Shown piece after piece: positions 1-6,660 of a DNA stretch of 12,912 bases. The DNA comes from an uncultured bacterium (GTDB lineage: Bacteria; Actinomycetota; Coriobacteriia; Coriobacteriales; Coriobacteriaceae), in assembly GCA_905215835.1 (NCBI GenBank), contig CAJMRR010000046.1:1-12912 (forward strand), read 5' to 3'. Both the position numbers and the translations under genes were made by a program. The first letter of the stretch is position 1. Each line of letters opens with the position of its first letter. The notes below the pieces were generated by a model. The model saw nothing but the letters and a program-made list of their open reading frames with translations. It did no database searches and had not been told where the DNA came from.

Positions 1-134
1 ACATATCGTTCCACGCGCAGTTTCGCAGCGAGCGAAGCGACGCGAGAATGTTTGAGCATGGAATGATATGTGTGAGAGACGGGCGGGAGGGGTACGAGCG
101 CCCCCGCGAGAATGTTTGAGCATGGGATGTTATA
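1..134. repeat. Intergenic stretch with duplicated 30-base unit and nested inverted repeat
   Basis: No gene is visible downstream of dut. Bases 41-70 and 105-134 match at 27 of 30 positions, and the first 21 bases of each copy are identical. The left copy belongs to a larger palindrome: bases 1-13 (ACATATCGTTCCA) are the reverse complement of bases 59-71, apart from one position that would be a G-U pair in RNA. Inside lies a smaller stem, TTCGC (22-26) with GCGAA (32-36). The right copy lacks the outer partner arm. The element lies at the window edge, so it may continue to the left. It could be an interspersed palindromic element or a transcript-end structure; the function is not determined. 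Confidence 0.6.
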
Positions 135-173
135 TAGGCGGGTTGGGCCGGTCAGCTGACAGTACGTAAACGA

Positions 174-617
174 CTAAGCTACGCCGCTGGAGCCGAAGCC
201 GCCGGCTCCTCGGTCGGTTTCGTCTAGTTCTTGTACTTCTACGAGGTTGACCGTGGGGACTTCTTGGATGACGAGCTGGGCGATGCGGTCGCCTTTGTTG
301 ATTTGGATGTTGTTCGTGGGATCTAGGTTAATGAGGATGACTTTGAGCTCGCCTCGGTAGTGGGCGTCGATGAGGCCAGGAGTGTTGACTATGGACAGGC
401 CTTGCTTAATGGCCAGGCCGCTGCGGGGCTGGACGAAGCCGGCGTAGCCGTCGGGTAGGGCGATAGCTAGGCCTGTGGAGACCAAGCGACGCTCAAAGGG
501 CTTGAGGGTGCAATCCTCGTTGGCTCGGAGGTCAAGACCGGCATCCGTGGGATGGGCGTATTTGGGAAGCTCGACGGTAGGGTCGAGACGTTTAATGTTA
601 ACGGTAATGTTGGACAT
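174..617 (-). CDS. dut: dUTP diphosphatase (dUTPase)
   Basis: Hydrolyses dUTP to dUMP and diphosphate in the cytoplasm, keeping uracil out of DNA and supplying dUMP for thymidylate synthesis. All five motifs of the trimeric dUTPase family are present in order: DAGLDLRA (25-32), PRSGLAIK (64-71), GLIDAHYRGELK (81-92, with the catalytic Asp at 84), GDRIAQLVI (109-117) and the glycine-rich C-terminal arm RGAGGFGSSG (136-145). The length of 147 aa is normal for the family. The ATG at 617 is preceded by AAGGTGA, which overlaps the stop codon of nrdR; only 4 bases separate the two genes, so translation is probably coupled. The gene is last in a LysM gene-nrdR-dut row that seems to depend on the SOS-type promoter near 1657-1684. 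Identification is secure; regulation is inferred. Confidence 0.97.
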   Translation of the reverse strand: MSNITVNIKRLDPTVELPKYAHPTDAGLDLRANEDCTLKPFERRLVSTGLAIALPDGYAGFVQPRSGLAIKQGLSIVNTPGLIDAHYRGELKVILINLDPTNNIQINKGDRIAQLVIQEVPTVNLVEVQELDETDRGAGGFGSSGVA

Positions 618-621
618 GAAA

Positions 622-1065
622 TCACCTTAGCTTGTCGAGCTCTTGCAGAAACTCATCGACGTCTTTGAAATCGCGATAGACCGATGCGAAGCGGATGTAG
701 GCCACTTTATCGATCTTGGCCAACCGCTTAAGAACCATGTCGCCCAGCTCATGAGACGTAACAGCCGTGAGCGTACGGGAGCGAAGCTCAACCTCTATAT
801 CGTCAATGATCTCGTTGAGCTTATTAGTGTCGATATCTCGCTTGATCGTGGCGCGCATCAAACCGACCAGCAGCTTATTGCGATCGAACCGTTGCTTGGA
901 TCCGTCTGACTTAATGACCTCGATAGGGTCTTCACAACGCTCAAATGTCGTAAAGCGATAATTGCATGAGCAGCATTCGCGACGGCGCTTGATGGTGTTA
1001 TTAGATTCCTGCATACGGGAATCAACGACGCGGGTATGTGCCTTGCCGCATTTGGGACAGCGCAT
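622..1065 (-). CDS. nrdR: Transcriptional repressor NrdR
   Basis: Represses ribonucleotide reductase genes in response to ATP/dATP. The N-terminal zinc ribbon has C3, C6, C31 and C34, followed by the RFTTFER signature (37-43) and an ATP-cone domain at about 47-137, with FDRNKL (60-65) and the conserved VAYIRFASVYRDF (121-133). The length of 147 aa is typical. The ATG at 1065 follows a strong GAGGAGGT ribosome binding site. That site and the start codon lie in one arm of a perfect 10-base inverted repeat (1062-1071 with 1092-1101), suggesting translational control. The gene sits 51 bases downstream of the LysM gene and 4 bases upstream of dut. The LysM gene-nrdR order next to lexA matches the actinobacterial arrangement (Rv2719c and Rv2718c beside lexA in Mycobacterium). 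Confidence 0.97.
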   Translation of the reverse strand: MRCPKCGKAHTRVVDSRMQESNNTIKRRRECCSCNYRFTTFERCEDPIEVIKSDGSKQRFDRNKLLVGLMRATIKRDIDTNKLNEIIDDIEVELRSRTLTAVTSHELGDMVLKRLAKIDKVAYIRFASVYRDFKDVDEFLQELDKLR

Positions 1066-1101
1066 GGTACCTCCTCTAAAACGATTACAAGGGTACCATG
1101 C
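1062..1101 (-). promoter_or_regulatory. Perfect 10-base inverted repeat enclosing the nrdR ribosome binding site and start
   Basis: GCATGGTACC (1062-1071) and GGTACCATGC (1092-1101) are exact reverse complements separated by 20 bases. In the nrdR transcript the 3' arm spans the last bases of the ribosome binding site (GGT of GAGGAGGT) and the ATG, so a folded hairpin would hide the start. It could be a translational switch, or a protein-binding operator on DNA. No T-tract follows, so it is not a standard terminator. The repeat itself is seen directly; the role is inferred. Confidence 0.6.
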
Positions 1102-1116
1102 GACGGTACTTAAATC

Positions 1117-1569
1117 TTAGGAACGTGCGGGAACTTTAAGATGCGCACCGGCATCGAGCGAGCCATGCTCCAGGTGATTGACGTTGCGAATCATCTCAGA
1201 GGTCTCCTGTGTGGAAAGACCCTCAATCGGATGCTCCTGAGCAAGCGACCATAAGGAATCGCCAGACTGAACACGGACGGTCTCGTAGGTAACGTTGGAT
1301 GCCGACTCGGCATATGCGGCGTGACGAGCGCTGAAGATCGAGGTAGCAAGTACAAAGAAAAGCGTGAGCGCAACGGCCAGGGCGACAATCGTCGAGACCT
1401 TTAGGGCAACGGGGGCTGAGGTCGTGGCGACGCACTGGCTGCGGACGGGCTTACCAGGCAGTGTTTGGAAACCAGATCGGCCGCCTTTGACAACCGTGAA
1501 AGCCGGCGCCGCAGGCGTCTCGAGCTTAAGGGCGAGGTTTCCCTGGACCATATCCGTTGCGTTCATCAT
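1117..1569 (-). CDS. LysM-domain membrane protein, probable SOS-induced cell-division inhibitor (YneA/Rv2719c type)
   Basis: A 150-aa protein with a cytoplasmic N-terminal tail of about 55 residues, one transmembrane helix (about 58-80) and an exported LysM domain (about 95-147; YETVRVQSGDSLWSLA at the start, HLKVPA at the end). This is the build of the SOS division inhibitors encoded next to lexA in Gram-positives: YneA in Bacillus and Rv2719c in Mycobacterium. The divergent position beside lexA, three LexA boxes in the shared gap and nrdR downstream all support that role. The start is ATGATG; the site GAGGAG lies 3 bases before the first ATG (1569) and 6 before the second (1566), so the second may be the true one. 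LysM implies peptidoglycan binding. Family membership is clear, but division inhibition is inferred from context. Sequence identity to YneA is expected to be low outside LysM, so I give no symbol. Confidence 0.85.
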   Translation of the reverse strand: MMNATDMVQGNLALKLETPAAPAFTVVKGGRSGFQTLPGKPVRSQCVATTSAPVALKVSTIVALAVALTLFFVLATSIFSARHAAYAESASNVTYETVRVQSGDSLWSLAQEHPIEGLSTQETSEMIRNVNHLEHGSLDAGAHLKVPARS

Positions 1570-1636
1570 GTTCTCCTCTCGCGTGTTTTGCTGAGAACAG
1601 TTTTATCAAGCCGCGCGGACAAAAATGTCTAGCGCG

Positions 1637-1650
1637 AGAACGAATGTTCG
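1637..1650. promoter_or_regulatory. LexA box 1 (SOS operator)
   Basis: The sequence is aGAACgaatGTTCg. The GAAC-N4-GTTC core (1638-1649) matches the Gram-positive LexA operator exactly. It lies just downstream of the -10 of the LysM-gene promoter, near its expected start point at about 1650, so bound LexA would block initiation. Confidence 0.88.
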
Positions 1651-1656
1651 GTTATT

Positions 1657-1684
1657 ATTATCTTCGAACAGTTGTTCCTGTCAA
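1657..1684 (-). promoter_or_regulatory. SigA-type promoter of the LysM gene (probably also of nrdR and dut)
   Basis: On the minus strand TTGACA (1684-1679) is followed after 16 bases by GATAAT (1662-1657). The first hexamer is perfect and the second matches at 5 of 6 positions. LexA box 2 fills the spacer, so the promoter should be LexA-repressed. Transcription would begin near 1650, leaving a leader of about 80 bases. For lexA itself I see only a weak plus-strand candidate, TATTAT at 1653-1658, with no good -35; box 1 would cover its spacer. Confidence 0.75.
1665..1678. promoter_or_regulatory. LexA box 2 (SOS operator)
   Basis: CGAACagttGTTCc has a perfect GAAC-N4-GTTC core. It lies wholly within the -35/-10 spacer of the LysM-gene promoter, the classic position for repression. 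Confidence 0.92.
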
Positions 1685-1692
1685 GCAAAAAT

Positions 1693-1706
1693 CGAACATT
1701 TGTTTG
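1693..1706. promoter_or_regulatory. LexA box 3 (SOS operator)
   Basis: CGAACatttGTTTg differs from the perfect core by one base (GTTT for GTTC), a change tolerated in the Bacillus consensus (GTTY). It lies 24 bases upstream of the lexA start codon, where it could repress lexA. Spacing from box 2 is 28 bases start to start, which puts boxes 1, 2 and 3 at even 28-base intervals. Confidence 0.8.
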
Positions 1707-1729
1707 ACATTGGCAGAGAGGATCCCCTG

Positions 1730-2374
1730 ATGGCTCGCAAAATTACCAAGCGTCAGCAGCAGATTTACGACTTCATCAAGGAATATCAGCAGGAGAAGGG
1801 CTATCCGCCCAGTGTGCGCGAGATGGCATCGGCCGTAGGCCTCTCCTCCCCCAGCACGGTGCATGCTCATCTCTCTGCCCTGGAGGCTCGAGGACTGCTC
1901 AAGCGCGATGCCACCAAGCCTCGCGCCCTAGAGCTTTTTGATGAGGACGGATCCTCTGTCTCGATTTCCAAATCCGATGAACCCACAGCGCCCCGCGGAA
2001 CGGTCTCGCTGCCGCTCGTCGGTCGCGTCGCGGCTGGGATTCCCATTCTGGCCGAGCAAAATATCGAGGATACCTTTACCATCCCGACCGAAATCGCCAC
2101 AGACCAGGGCTCCTTTATCCTTGAAGTGCACGGCAGCTCAATGATCAATGTCGGCATCTACAACGGCGACTACATTATCGTTCGCGAGCAAAAGAGCGCC
2201 ATGAACGGCGAAATCGTCGTGGCCATGATCGATGGCTCGGCGACCGTCAAGACGTTCTACAAGGAGCAGGGGCGCGTGCGCCTGCAGCCCGAGAACGACA
2301 CCATGGAGCCCATCTATGCGACGAACCCCGTTATTTTGGGTAAGGTTGTCGGTTTAATGCGCCGGTTCTCGTAA
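1730..2374 (+). CDS. lexA: SOS repressor LexA
   Basis: Represses the SOS regulon and cleaves itself when RecA filaments form. The 214-aa product has the N-terminal winged helix (RKITKRQQQIYDFI at 3-16, VREMASAVGLSSPSTV at 29-44) and a C-terminal S24 peptidase fold. The cleavage bond is Ala102-Gly103 in VGRVAAGIP, and the dyad is Ser137 in GSSM and Lys174 in TVKTFY. The usual Asp before the catalytic Ser (GDSM) is Ser here. The frame stays open up to 1625, but the ATG at 1730 is preferred: it follows GAGAGGA, gives the family's standard N-terminus, and leaves all three LexA boxes outside the gene. The stop overlaps the next ATG by one base (TAATG). Confidence 0.97.
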   Translation: MARKITKRQQQIYDFIKEYQQEKGYPPSVREMASAVGLSSPSTVHAHLSALEARGLLKRDATKPRALELFDEDGSSVSISKSDEPTAPRGTVSLPLVGRVAAGIPILAEQNIEDTFTIPTEIATDQGSFILEVHGSSMINVGIYNGDYIIVREQKSAMNGEIVVAMIDGSATVKTFYKEQGRVRLQPENDTMEPIYATNPVILGKVVGLMRRFS

Positions 2375-3078
2375 TGCAAAAACGCATCACCATATTTGAT
2401 ACCGTCCGCGGGTTTACGATGCTATCGATGGCAGGTTTCCACGCTTGCTACGATTTGGCCTACCTATATGGATGGGATATGCCATGGTTTACCGAAACGG
2501 TTTTCCAGGATATCTGGCGCGCTAGTATCAGCTGGGTATTTTTGTTTATCGCCGGTTGGATGTGCACGCTCTCGCGTAATAACGGTAAGCGCGCCCTCAA
2601 ATACGCAGCTGCAGCCTTGATCGTATGGATAGCAACTACACTGGTATCAGTCGACGATTCGGTAAACTTTGGCATCATCTATTGCATGGCAGCATGCACC
2701 GCGGTGGTTGCACTCACCCGTCCGTTACTCCAAAAATTACCGGGCTCATGGGGCATCGCAGTGTGCCTTGTTCTTTTTGCCCTAACCTGGGGCATTCCAA
2801 AGGCGGTATACCCACTCCCCTACCTGGCATGGCTTGGATTCCCGGGGCCGGGCTTTGTTTCGGGAGATTACTATCCGCTCATTCCGTTTGTCTTTATGTA
2901 CCTTACCGGCTTTTTTGCTGCCCAGGCGGCACAAGCATCAAGCCTCGAAGCGCCAGCATGGGCATACGCCAATCCCATCCCGGCGCTCGCAGTCCTCGGT
3001 CGGCATGCCTTACCGTTCTACCTACTTCATCAGCCTGTCATTCTAGGCGCGCTAGAGCTCGTTTATTCCGTACGATAG
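2374..3078 (+). CDS. Membrane acyltransferase-like protein, DUF1624 / heparan-alpha-glucosaminide N-acetyltransferase catalytic family
   Basis: A 234-aa integral membrane protein with about six predicted helices (roughly 50-66, 75-93, 98-114, 126-140, 168-186, 210-232). Its N-terminus RITIFDTVRGFTMLSMAGFH (4-23), followed by ACYDL, is the signature of the bacterial DUF1624 family, related to the lysosomal HGSNAT catalytic domain and to YeiB-like proteins. His23 and the C-terminal GRHALPFYLLHQPVI (209-223) are the conserved-looking polar sites. Such proteins are thought to move acyl groups across or onto surface glycans, but no substrate can be named here. The ATG shares one base with the lexA stop (TAATG) and no separate ribosome site is seen, so translation is probably coupled to lexA and follows SOS control. 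Its 3' end overlaps convergent hflX by 16 bases. Confidence 0.85.
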   Translation: MQKRITIFDTVRGFTMLSMAGFHACYDLAYLYGWDMPWFTETVFQDIWRASISWVFLFIAGWMCTLSRNNGKRALKYAAAALIVWIATTLVSVDDSVNFGIIYCMAACTAVVALTRPLLQKLPGSWGIAVCLVLFALTWGIPKAVYPLPYLAWLGFPGPGFVSGDYYPLIPFVFMYLTGFFAAQAAQASSLEAPAWAYANPIPALAVLGRHALPFYLLHQPVILGALELVYSVR

Positions 3079-4352
3079 CGCTCAAGACGCGGCGCGATTC
3101 GGGCCGGCAGCTTCGCCACAATGCGAACGCCGTCCTCAAGATATTCCTCATGCAAAAGGGTTCCCTGCTCATGCACCAGCGTGATGAGGGCGCCTTCGCG
3201 ATACGGGATATCAGCAGAGAGCAACACATCGGTAACAGCCGCCTCACGAGCAATACGGTCGACGAGATCGTCGAGTCCCTCGCCCGTCTGGGCCGAGAAC
3301 AGCACGGCCTCGGGATAGCGACGCCGGAAGCTCAGTCGATCAACGCTATCGAGAAGATCGATTTTATTGAACACCGTAAGCGTCAAACGCTCGCCGGCAC
3401 CGATCTCGTCAAGAACGCGATCGACTGCCTCGAGCTGGCGCTCGTAGTCCTCGTCAGAGGCGTCCACAACTTTAAGGATCAGATCGGCACCAAGAACCTC
3501 AGACAGCGTGGACTTAAAGGCATCGACGAGACCATGCGGTAGCTTTTGAATAAAGCCGACGGTATCGGTAATCGTCATGCCGCGACCGCCGGGCAGGCGA
3601 TACGAACGCGTCGTCGGGTCGAGCGTAGCAAACAGCTTGTCCTGCGAAAGTACCGTAGAGCCGGTCAGGCGATTGAGCAACGTCGATTTACCGGCATTGG
3701 TATAACCGGCTAACGCGACGCGAAACGCCGGTGACTCAATGCGGCTCTTGGACTGGACATCGCGACGCTGTTCAACCTGCTTGAGCTCACGACGAAGCGC
3801 GGCAATCTTATTGCGAATCAAGCGACGGTCAACCTCGAGCTGGCTTTCACCCTGGCCAAAGCGCGAACCGATGCCGCCGCGCGTCTGCTCCTTGGCAAGA
3901 TGGCTCCACATGCCACGCAGACGAGGCAACAGATATTGAAGCTGCGCCAGCTGTACCTGTAGGCGTCCCTCACGCGTCTGAGCATGCAGGCCAAAGATAT
4001 CCAGGATCAGTGCTGTACGATCGATAATCTTTACCGGCTCGCCCACGGCTTTCTCCAAATAGGATTGCTGCGAGGGCGATAAATCGTCGTCGAAGATAAC
4101 AACATCGACATCCATACGATGCACGAGCCCGCAAAGCTCCTCAACCTTACCGGAACCGATAAACGATTTTGGATACGGCTTAACCAGACGCTGTGACAAA
4201 CGCGCCACGCACTGGGCGCCAGCCGTATGGGCCAGGCGCTCAAGCTCGTCAAGCGAACGATCGAGCGGCCATGCATTGTCGCGCCACTCAACACCAACTA
4301 AAATGGCACGCTCGGGCTCGGGTGCCGTGGGAACAAGGGGGAAACGGGCCAT
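3063..4352 (-). CDS. hflX: GTPase HflX
   Basis: A ribosome-associated GTPase that splits stalled 70S/100S ribosomes under stress. The 429-aa protein has the HflX N-terminal domain (KSFIGSGKVEEL 62-73; FDDDLSPSQQ 87-96), the helical linker with REGRLQVQLAQLQYLLPRL (127-145) and GGIGSRFGQGE (159-169), then the G domain: G1 GYTNAGKS (216-223), G2 within FATLDPT (241-247), G3 DTVG (263-266), G4 NKID (329-332) and G5 SAQTGEG (353-359). All nucleotide-binding residues are present and the length is normal. The ATG shares a base with the miaA stop (TAATG), as in other bacteria where hflX travels with the tRNA-modification gene miaA. It is the last gene of the rny-to-hflX row; no terminator separates it from the convergent acyltransferase gene. 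Confidence 0.97.
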   Translation of the reverse strand: MARFPLVPTAPEPERAILVGVEWRDNAWPLDRSLDELERLAHTAGAQCVARLSQRLVKPYPKSFIGSGKVEELCGLVHRMDVDVVIFDDDLSPSQQSYLEKAVGEPVKIIDRTALILDIFGLHAQTREGRLQVQLAQLQYLLPRLRGMWSHLAKEQTRGGIGSRFGQGESQLEVDRRLIRNKIAALRRELKQVEQRRDVQSKSRIESPAFRVALAGYTNAGKSTLLNRLTGSTVLSQDKLFATLDPTTRSYRLPGGRGMTITDTVGFIQKLPHGLVDAFKSTLSEVLGADLILKVVDASDEDYERQLEAVDRVLDEIGAGERLTLTVFNKIDLLDSVDRLSFRRRYPEAVLFSAQTGEGLDDLVDRIAREAAVTDVLLSADIPYREGALITLVHEQGTLLHEEYLEDGVRIVAKLPARIAPRLERYRTE

Positions 4353-5290
4353 TAGGCAGCCTCAATACGATGCAGGATGTCCTCAACGACCTCATCGATC
4401 GTAAACTCGTCCATATCAAACCACACGATACGGTCATCGCGCTTAAACCACGAAAGCTGACGTTTGGCATAGCGACGCGAACGCATCTTGATGAGTTCGC
4501 GAGCCTCATCCATAGAAATCACGCCATTGAAAGCATCAATGATCTCTTTATAGCCAATTGCCTGCATCGAAGTCAGGGCATCTCCCAGCCCCTGGTCCAT
4601 AAGACCGCGAACCTCATCAACAAGACCCTGTTCAAACATCAGATCGACACGCAGGTTAATGCGCTCGTAGAGCACCTCGCGATTACGCGTCAGACCAAAC
4701 CATAGAGCATGATAATGCTCGCGCGGAACACTAAACTGACTTTTTTGCTGTGCATAGGAGATACCATCATCATGCATCTCGAGCGCACGAATCACACGGC
4801 GCACGTTATGGGGATGAATAACAGCAGCCGATTCTGGGTCGCGCTCGGCAAGCAGGGCATGCAGTTCTTCCTCGCCAATACGCTCGGCAAGCTCCTGATA
4901 GCCCACACGGCGATCGTCCTCAAGTTCACCCGAGGGAAAGTCCATCTCATCGAGGGCGGCCTTGAGATATAGCCCCGTACCTCCGCAAAAAACCGGCAGA
5001 CAACCCGAACCAATGAGACGTTCAACATGCGCGCGAGCGTCAGCCTGATAAAGCGCAGCAGAATATGCCACACCCGGCTCTACAATGTCGACGAGACGCA
5101 GCGGCGCCGTACACTCATCGGGCGTCATCTTTGCGGTACCGATGTCCATGCCGCGATAGATTTGCATCGCATCGCACGACAGCACTTCGGACGAAAGACG
5201 AGCGGCCAAACGGTCGGCAACATCACTCTTACCAACCGCCGTCGGACCGACGATCGCAACGGCGGAAAGACCTGCCCCGGAAGAAACCAT
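4352..5290 (-). CDS. miaA: tRNA dimethylallyltransferase MiaA
   Basis: Transfers a dimethylallyl group to N6 of A37 in tRNAs reading codons that begin with U, making i6A, the substrate of MiaB encoded just upstream. The 312-aa protein has the P-loop GPTAVGKS (15-22), the substrate-binding stretch SCDAMQIYRGMDIGTAK (38-54), GGTGLYL (103-109), NVRRVIRALE (162-171), QAIGYKE (243-249) and the C-terminal RSRRYAKRQLSWFKRD (270-285). The ATG at 5290 overlaps the miaB stop by one base and the stop overlaps the hflX start by one base, so three genes form an unbroken translational chain. Length is normal. AMQIY replaces the commoner SMQVY, a mild change. Confidence 0.98.
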   Translation of the reverse strand: MVSSGAGLSAVAIVGPTAVGKSDVADRLAARLSSEVLSCDAMQIYRGMDIGTAKMTPDECTAPLRLVDIVEPGVAYSAALYQADARAHVERLIGSGCLPVFCGGTGLYLKAALDEMDFPSGELEDDRRVGYQELAERIGEEELHALLAERDPESAAVIHPHNVRRVIRALEMHDDGISYAQQKSQFSVPREHYHALWFGLTRNREVLYERINLRVDLMFEQGLVDEVRGLMDQGLGDALTSMQAIGYKEIIDAFNGVISMDEARELIKMRSRRYAKRQLSWFKRDDRIVWFDMDEFTIDEVVEDILHRIEAA

Positions 5291-6660
5291 TAGCGCGGCT
5301 CGCCCACAACGGAGCCGGACAAATACCAGGTCTTGGCAACGTCAACGTCAACATCAACGATCTTGCCAACAAGCTGATCGATGCTGTAACCCTCGGGGAT
5401 AGGCGCATGCACGGTCTGATTCTTGGGACTCTTGCCCAGCAGGACCGCGTCGTTCTTTTTACTCGTTCCCTCAATGAGCGCCGGAACCACAGTATGAAGT
5501 TCACCCTGGTTATACTCATGTGCCGTGGTCTCGATAACCTTAACCAGGCGGTTGAAACGCCCGAGAATAACCTCATGCGGCGTAGGATCGTCAATCTCTG
5601 CGGCCGGGGTACCGGCGCGCTTGGAATAGATGAAGGTATAGGCCTGGGCATAGCGGACCGTCTCGGCAAGTGAAAGCGTCTGCTCAAAGTCTTCTTCAGT
5701 CTCGCCCGGGAAGCCAACGATAATGTCAGTCGAGAGCGCGATATCGGGCATGCGGTTGCGAATGCGATCGACCAGGCCCAGATAGTCCTCGCGTGTATAA
5801 CGGCGATTCATCTCTTTGAGGATCCGCGTCGAACCTGACTGGACGGCCAGGTGCAGCTGCGGCATAACAGCAGGCGTCTCGGCCATGGCGTCGATGGTCT
5901 CGGGCAGCAGATCCTTGGGATGCGAAGACGTAAAGAAGATGCGCTCCACACCCGTATCGCCCACGGCACGCAGCAAATCGGCAAAACGCGGCTTGCCAAA
6001 CAGATCGCGACCATATGAGTTAACGTTTTGGCCCAGCAGCGTAATCTCACGCACGCCCTGGCGCACCAAACCGGTCACCTCGTCGACAATCTCCTCGAAG
6101 GAGCGGCTCTTTTCGCGACCGCGCACGTACGGAACGATGCAATAGGTACAGAAATTATTGCAGCCCGTCATGATGGGCACCCAAGCGTGATACTGGGTCT
6201 CGCGATGCCACGGCATGCTCATGGCATCCGTATCCTCATGCTCATTGGTGCGGATATGACGCTTGCCATCAAGGAACGCCTCGGCAATGAGCTCTGCCAC
6301 ATGTGCGATGGAATGCGTACCAAAGATGACATTGACGTTATCGACGTTGGTGAGCAGGCCCTCGCCATCGCGCTGCGCGATGCAACCACCAACGGCAACC
6401 ACACGCTTGCCCGAAGGCGAAGGCGGCAGGCTTTTACAGGAATTGCACTGGCCGTACAGGCGAGTATCGGCGGCCTCGCGCACGCAGCATGTCATGAAGA
6501 CAACAATATCGGCATGCTCGGGATCGAGCGCCATGAGGCAACCATACGAATCGAGCAGACCGCTCACGCGCTCGGAGTCGTGCTGATTCATCTGGCAGCC
6601 AAAGGTGCGGATAAAGTAGGTTTTACCGGCAAGAATATCGCGTACGGAACGCTGGTCCAT
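5290..6660 (-). CDS. miaB: tRNA-2-methylthio-N6-dimethylallyladenosine synthase MiaB
   Basis: A radical-SAM methylthiotransferase that converts i6A37 made by MiaA into ms2i6A37. The 456-aa product has the auxiliary-cluster domain with TFGCQMNQHDSE (19-30, C22), MTCCVRE (56-62, C58 or C59) and GGCIAQRDG (91-99, C93). The radical-SAM motif is GCNNFCTYCIVPYVRGRE (166-183; C167, C171, C174), and a TRAM domain lies at about 386-450. An additional CxxC (C72, C75) lies in the first domain and is not part of the usual cluster set. I chose the ATG at 6660, seven bases after AGGACT; an ATG at 6666 is possible. The frame remains open to 6858, but that extension runs back through the spoVS end and is unlike MiaB. 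The 52 bases before the start hold an 8-base C run on the coding strand. Confidence 0.96.
   Translation of the reverse strand: MDQRSVRDILAGKTYFIRTFGCQMNQHDSERVSGLLDSYGCLMALDPEHADIVVFMTCCVREAADTRLYGQCNSCKSLPPSPSGKRVVAVGGCIAQRDGEGLLTNVDNVNVIFGTHSIAHVAELIAEAFLDGKRHIRTNEHEDTDAMSMPWHRETQYHAWVPIMTGCNNFCTYCIVPYVRGREKSRSFEEIVDEVTGLVRQGVREITLLGQNVNSYGRDLFGKPRFADLLRAVGDTGVERIFFTSSHPKDLLPETIDAMAETPAVMPQLHLAVQSGSTRILKEMNRRYTREDYLGLVDRIRNRMPDIALSTDIIVGFPGETEEDFEQTLSLAETVRYAQAYTFIYSKRAGTPAAEIDDPTPHEVILGRFNRLVKVIETTAHEYNQGELHTVVPALIEGTSKKNDAVLLGKSPKNQTVHAPIPEGYSIDQLVGKIVDVDVDVAKTWYLSGSVVGEPR

Noticed and set aside
81..104. GGGG/CCCC pairing as a dut terminator
   Set aside because: Only 4 base pairs with no T-run on the minus strand.
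151..160. Ten-base palindrome GTCAGCTGAC after dut
   Set aside because: It is short, without loop or T-tract, and expected by chance at this length.
1595..1606. Possible fourth LexA box (GAACagttTTAT)
   Set aside because: Only the left half matches; the right half has lost the GTTC pattern.
1625..1729. In-frame N-terminal extension of LexA by 35 codons
   Set aside because: It covers all three LexA boxes and the promoter, has no family similarity, and the ATG at 1730 has a ribosome site and the standard LexA N-terminus.
2625..3542. 305-codon open frame on the plus strand
   Set aside because: It overlaps the DUF1624 gene in another frame and runs antisense to hflX; no family match.
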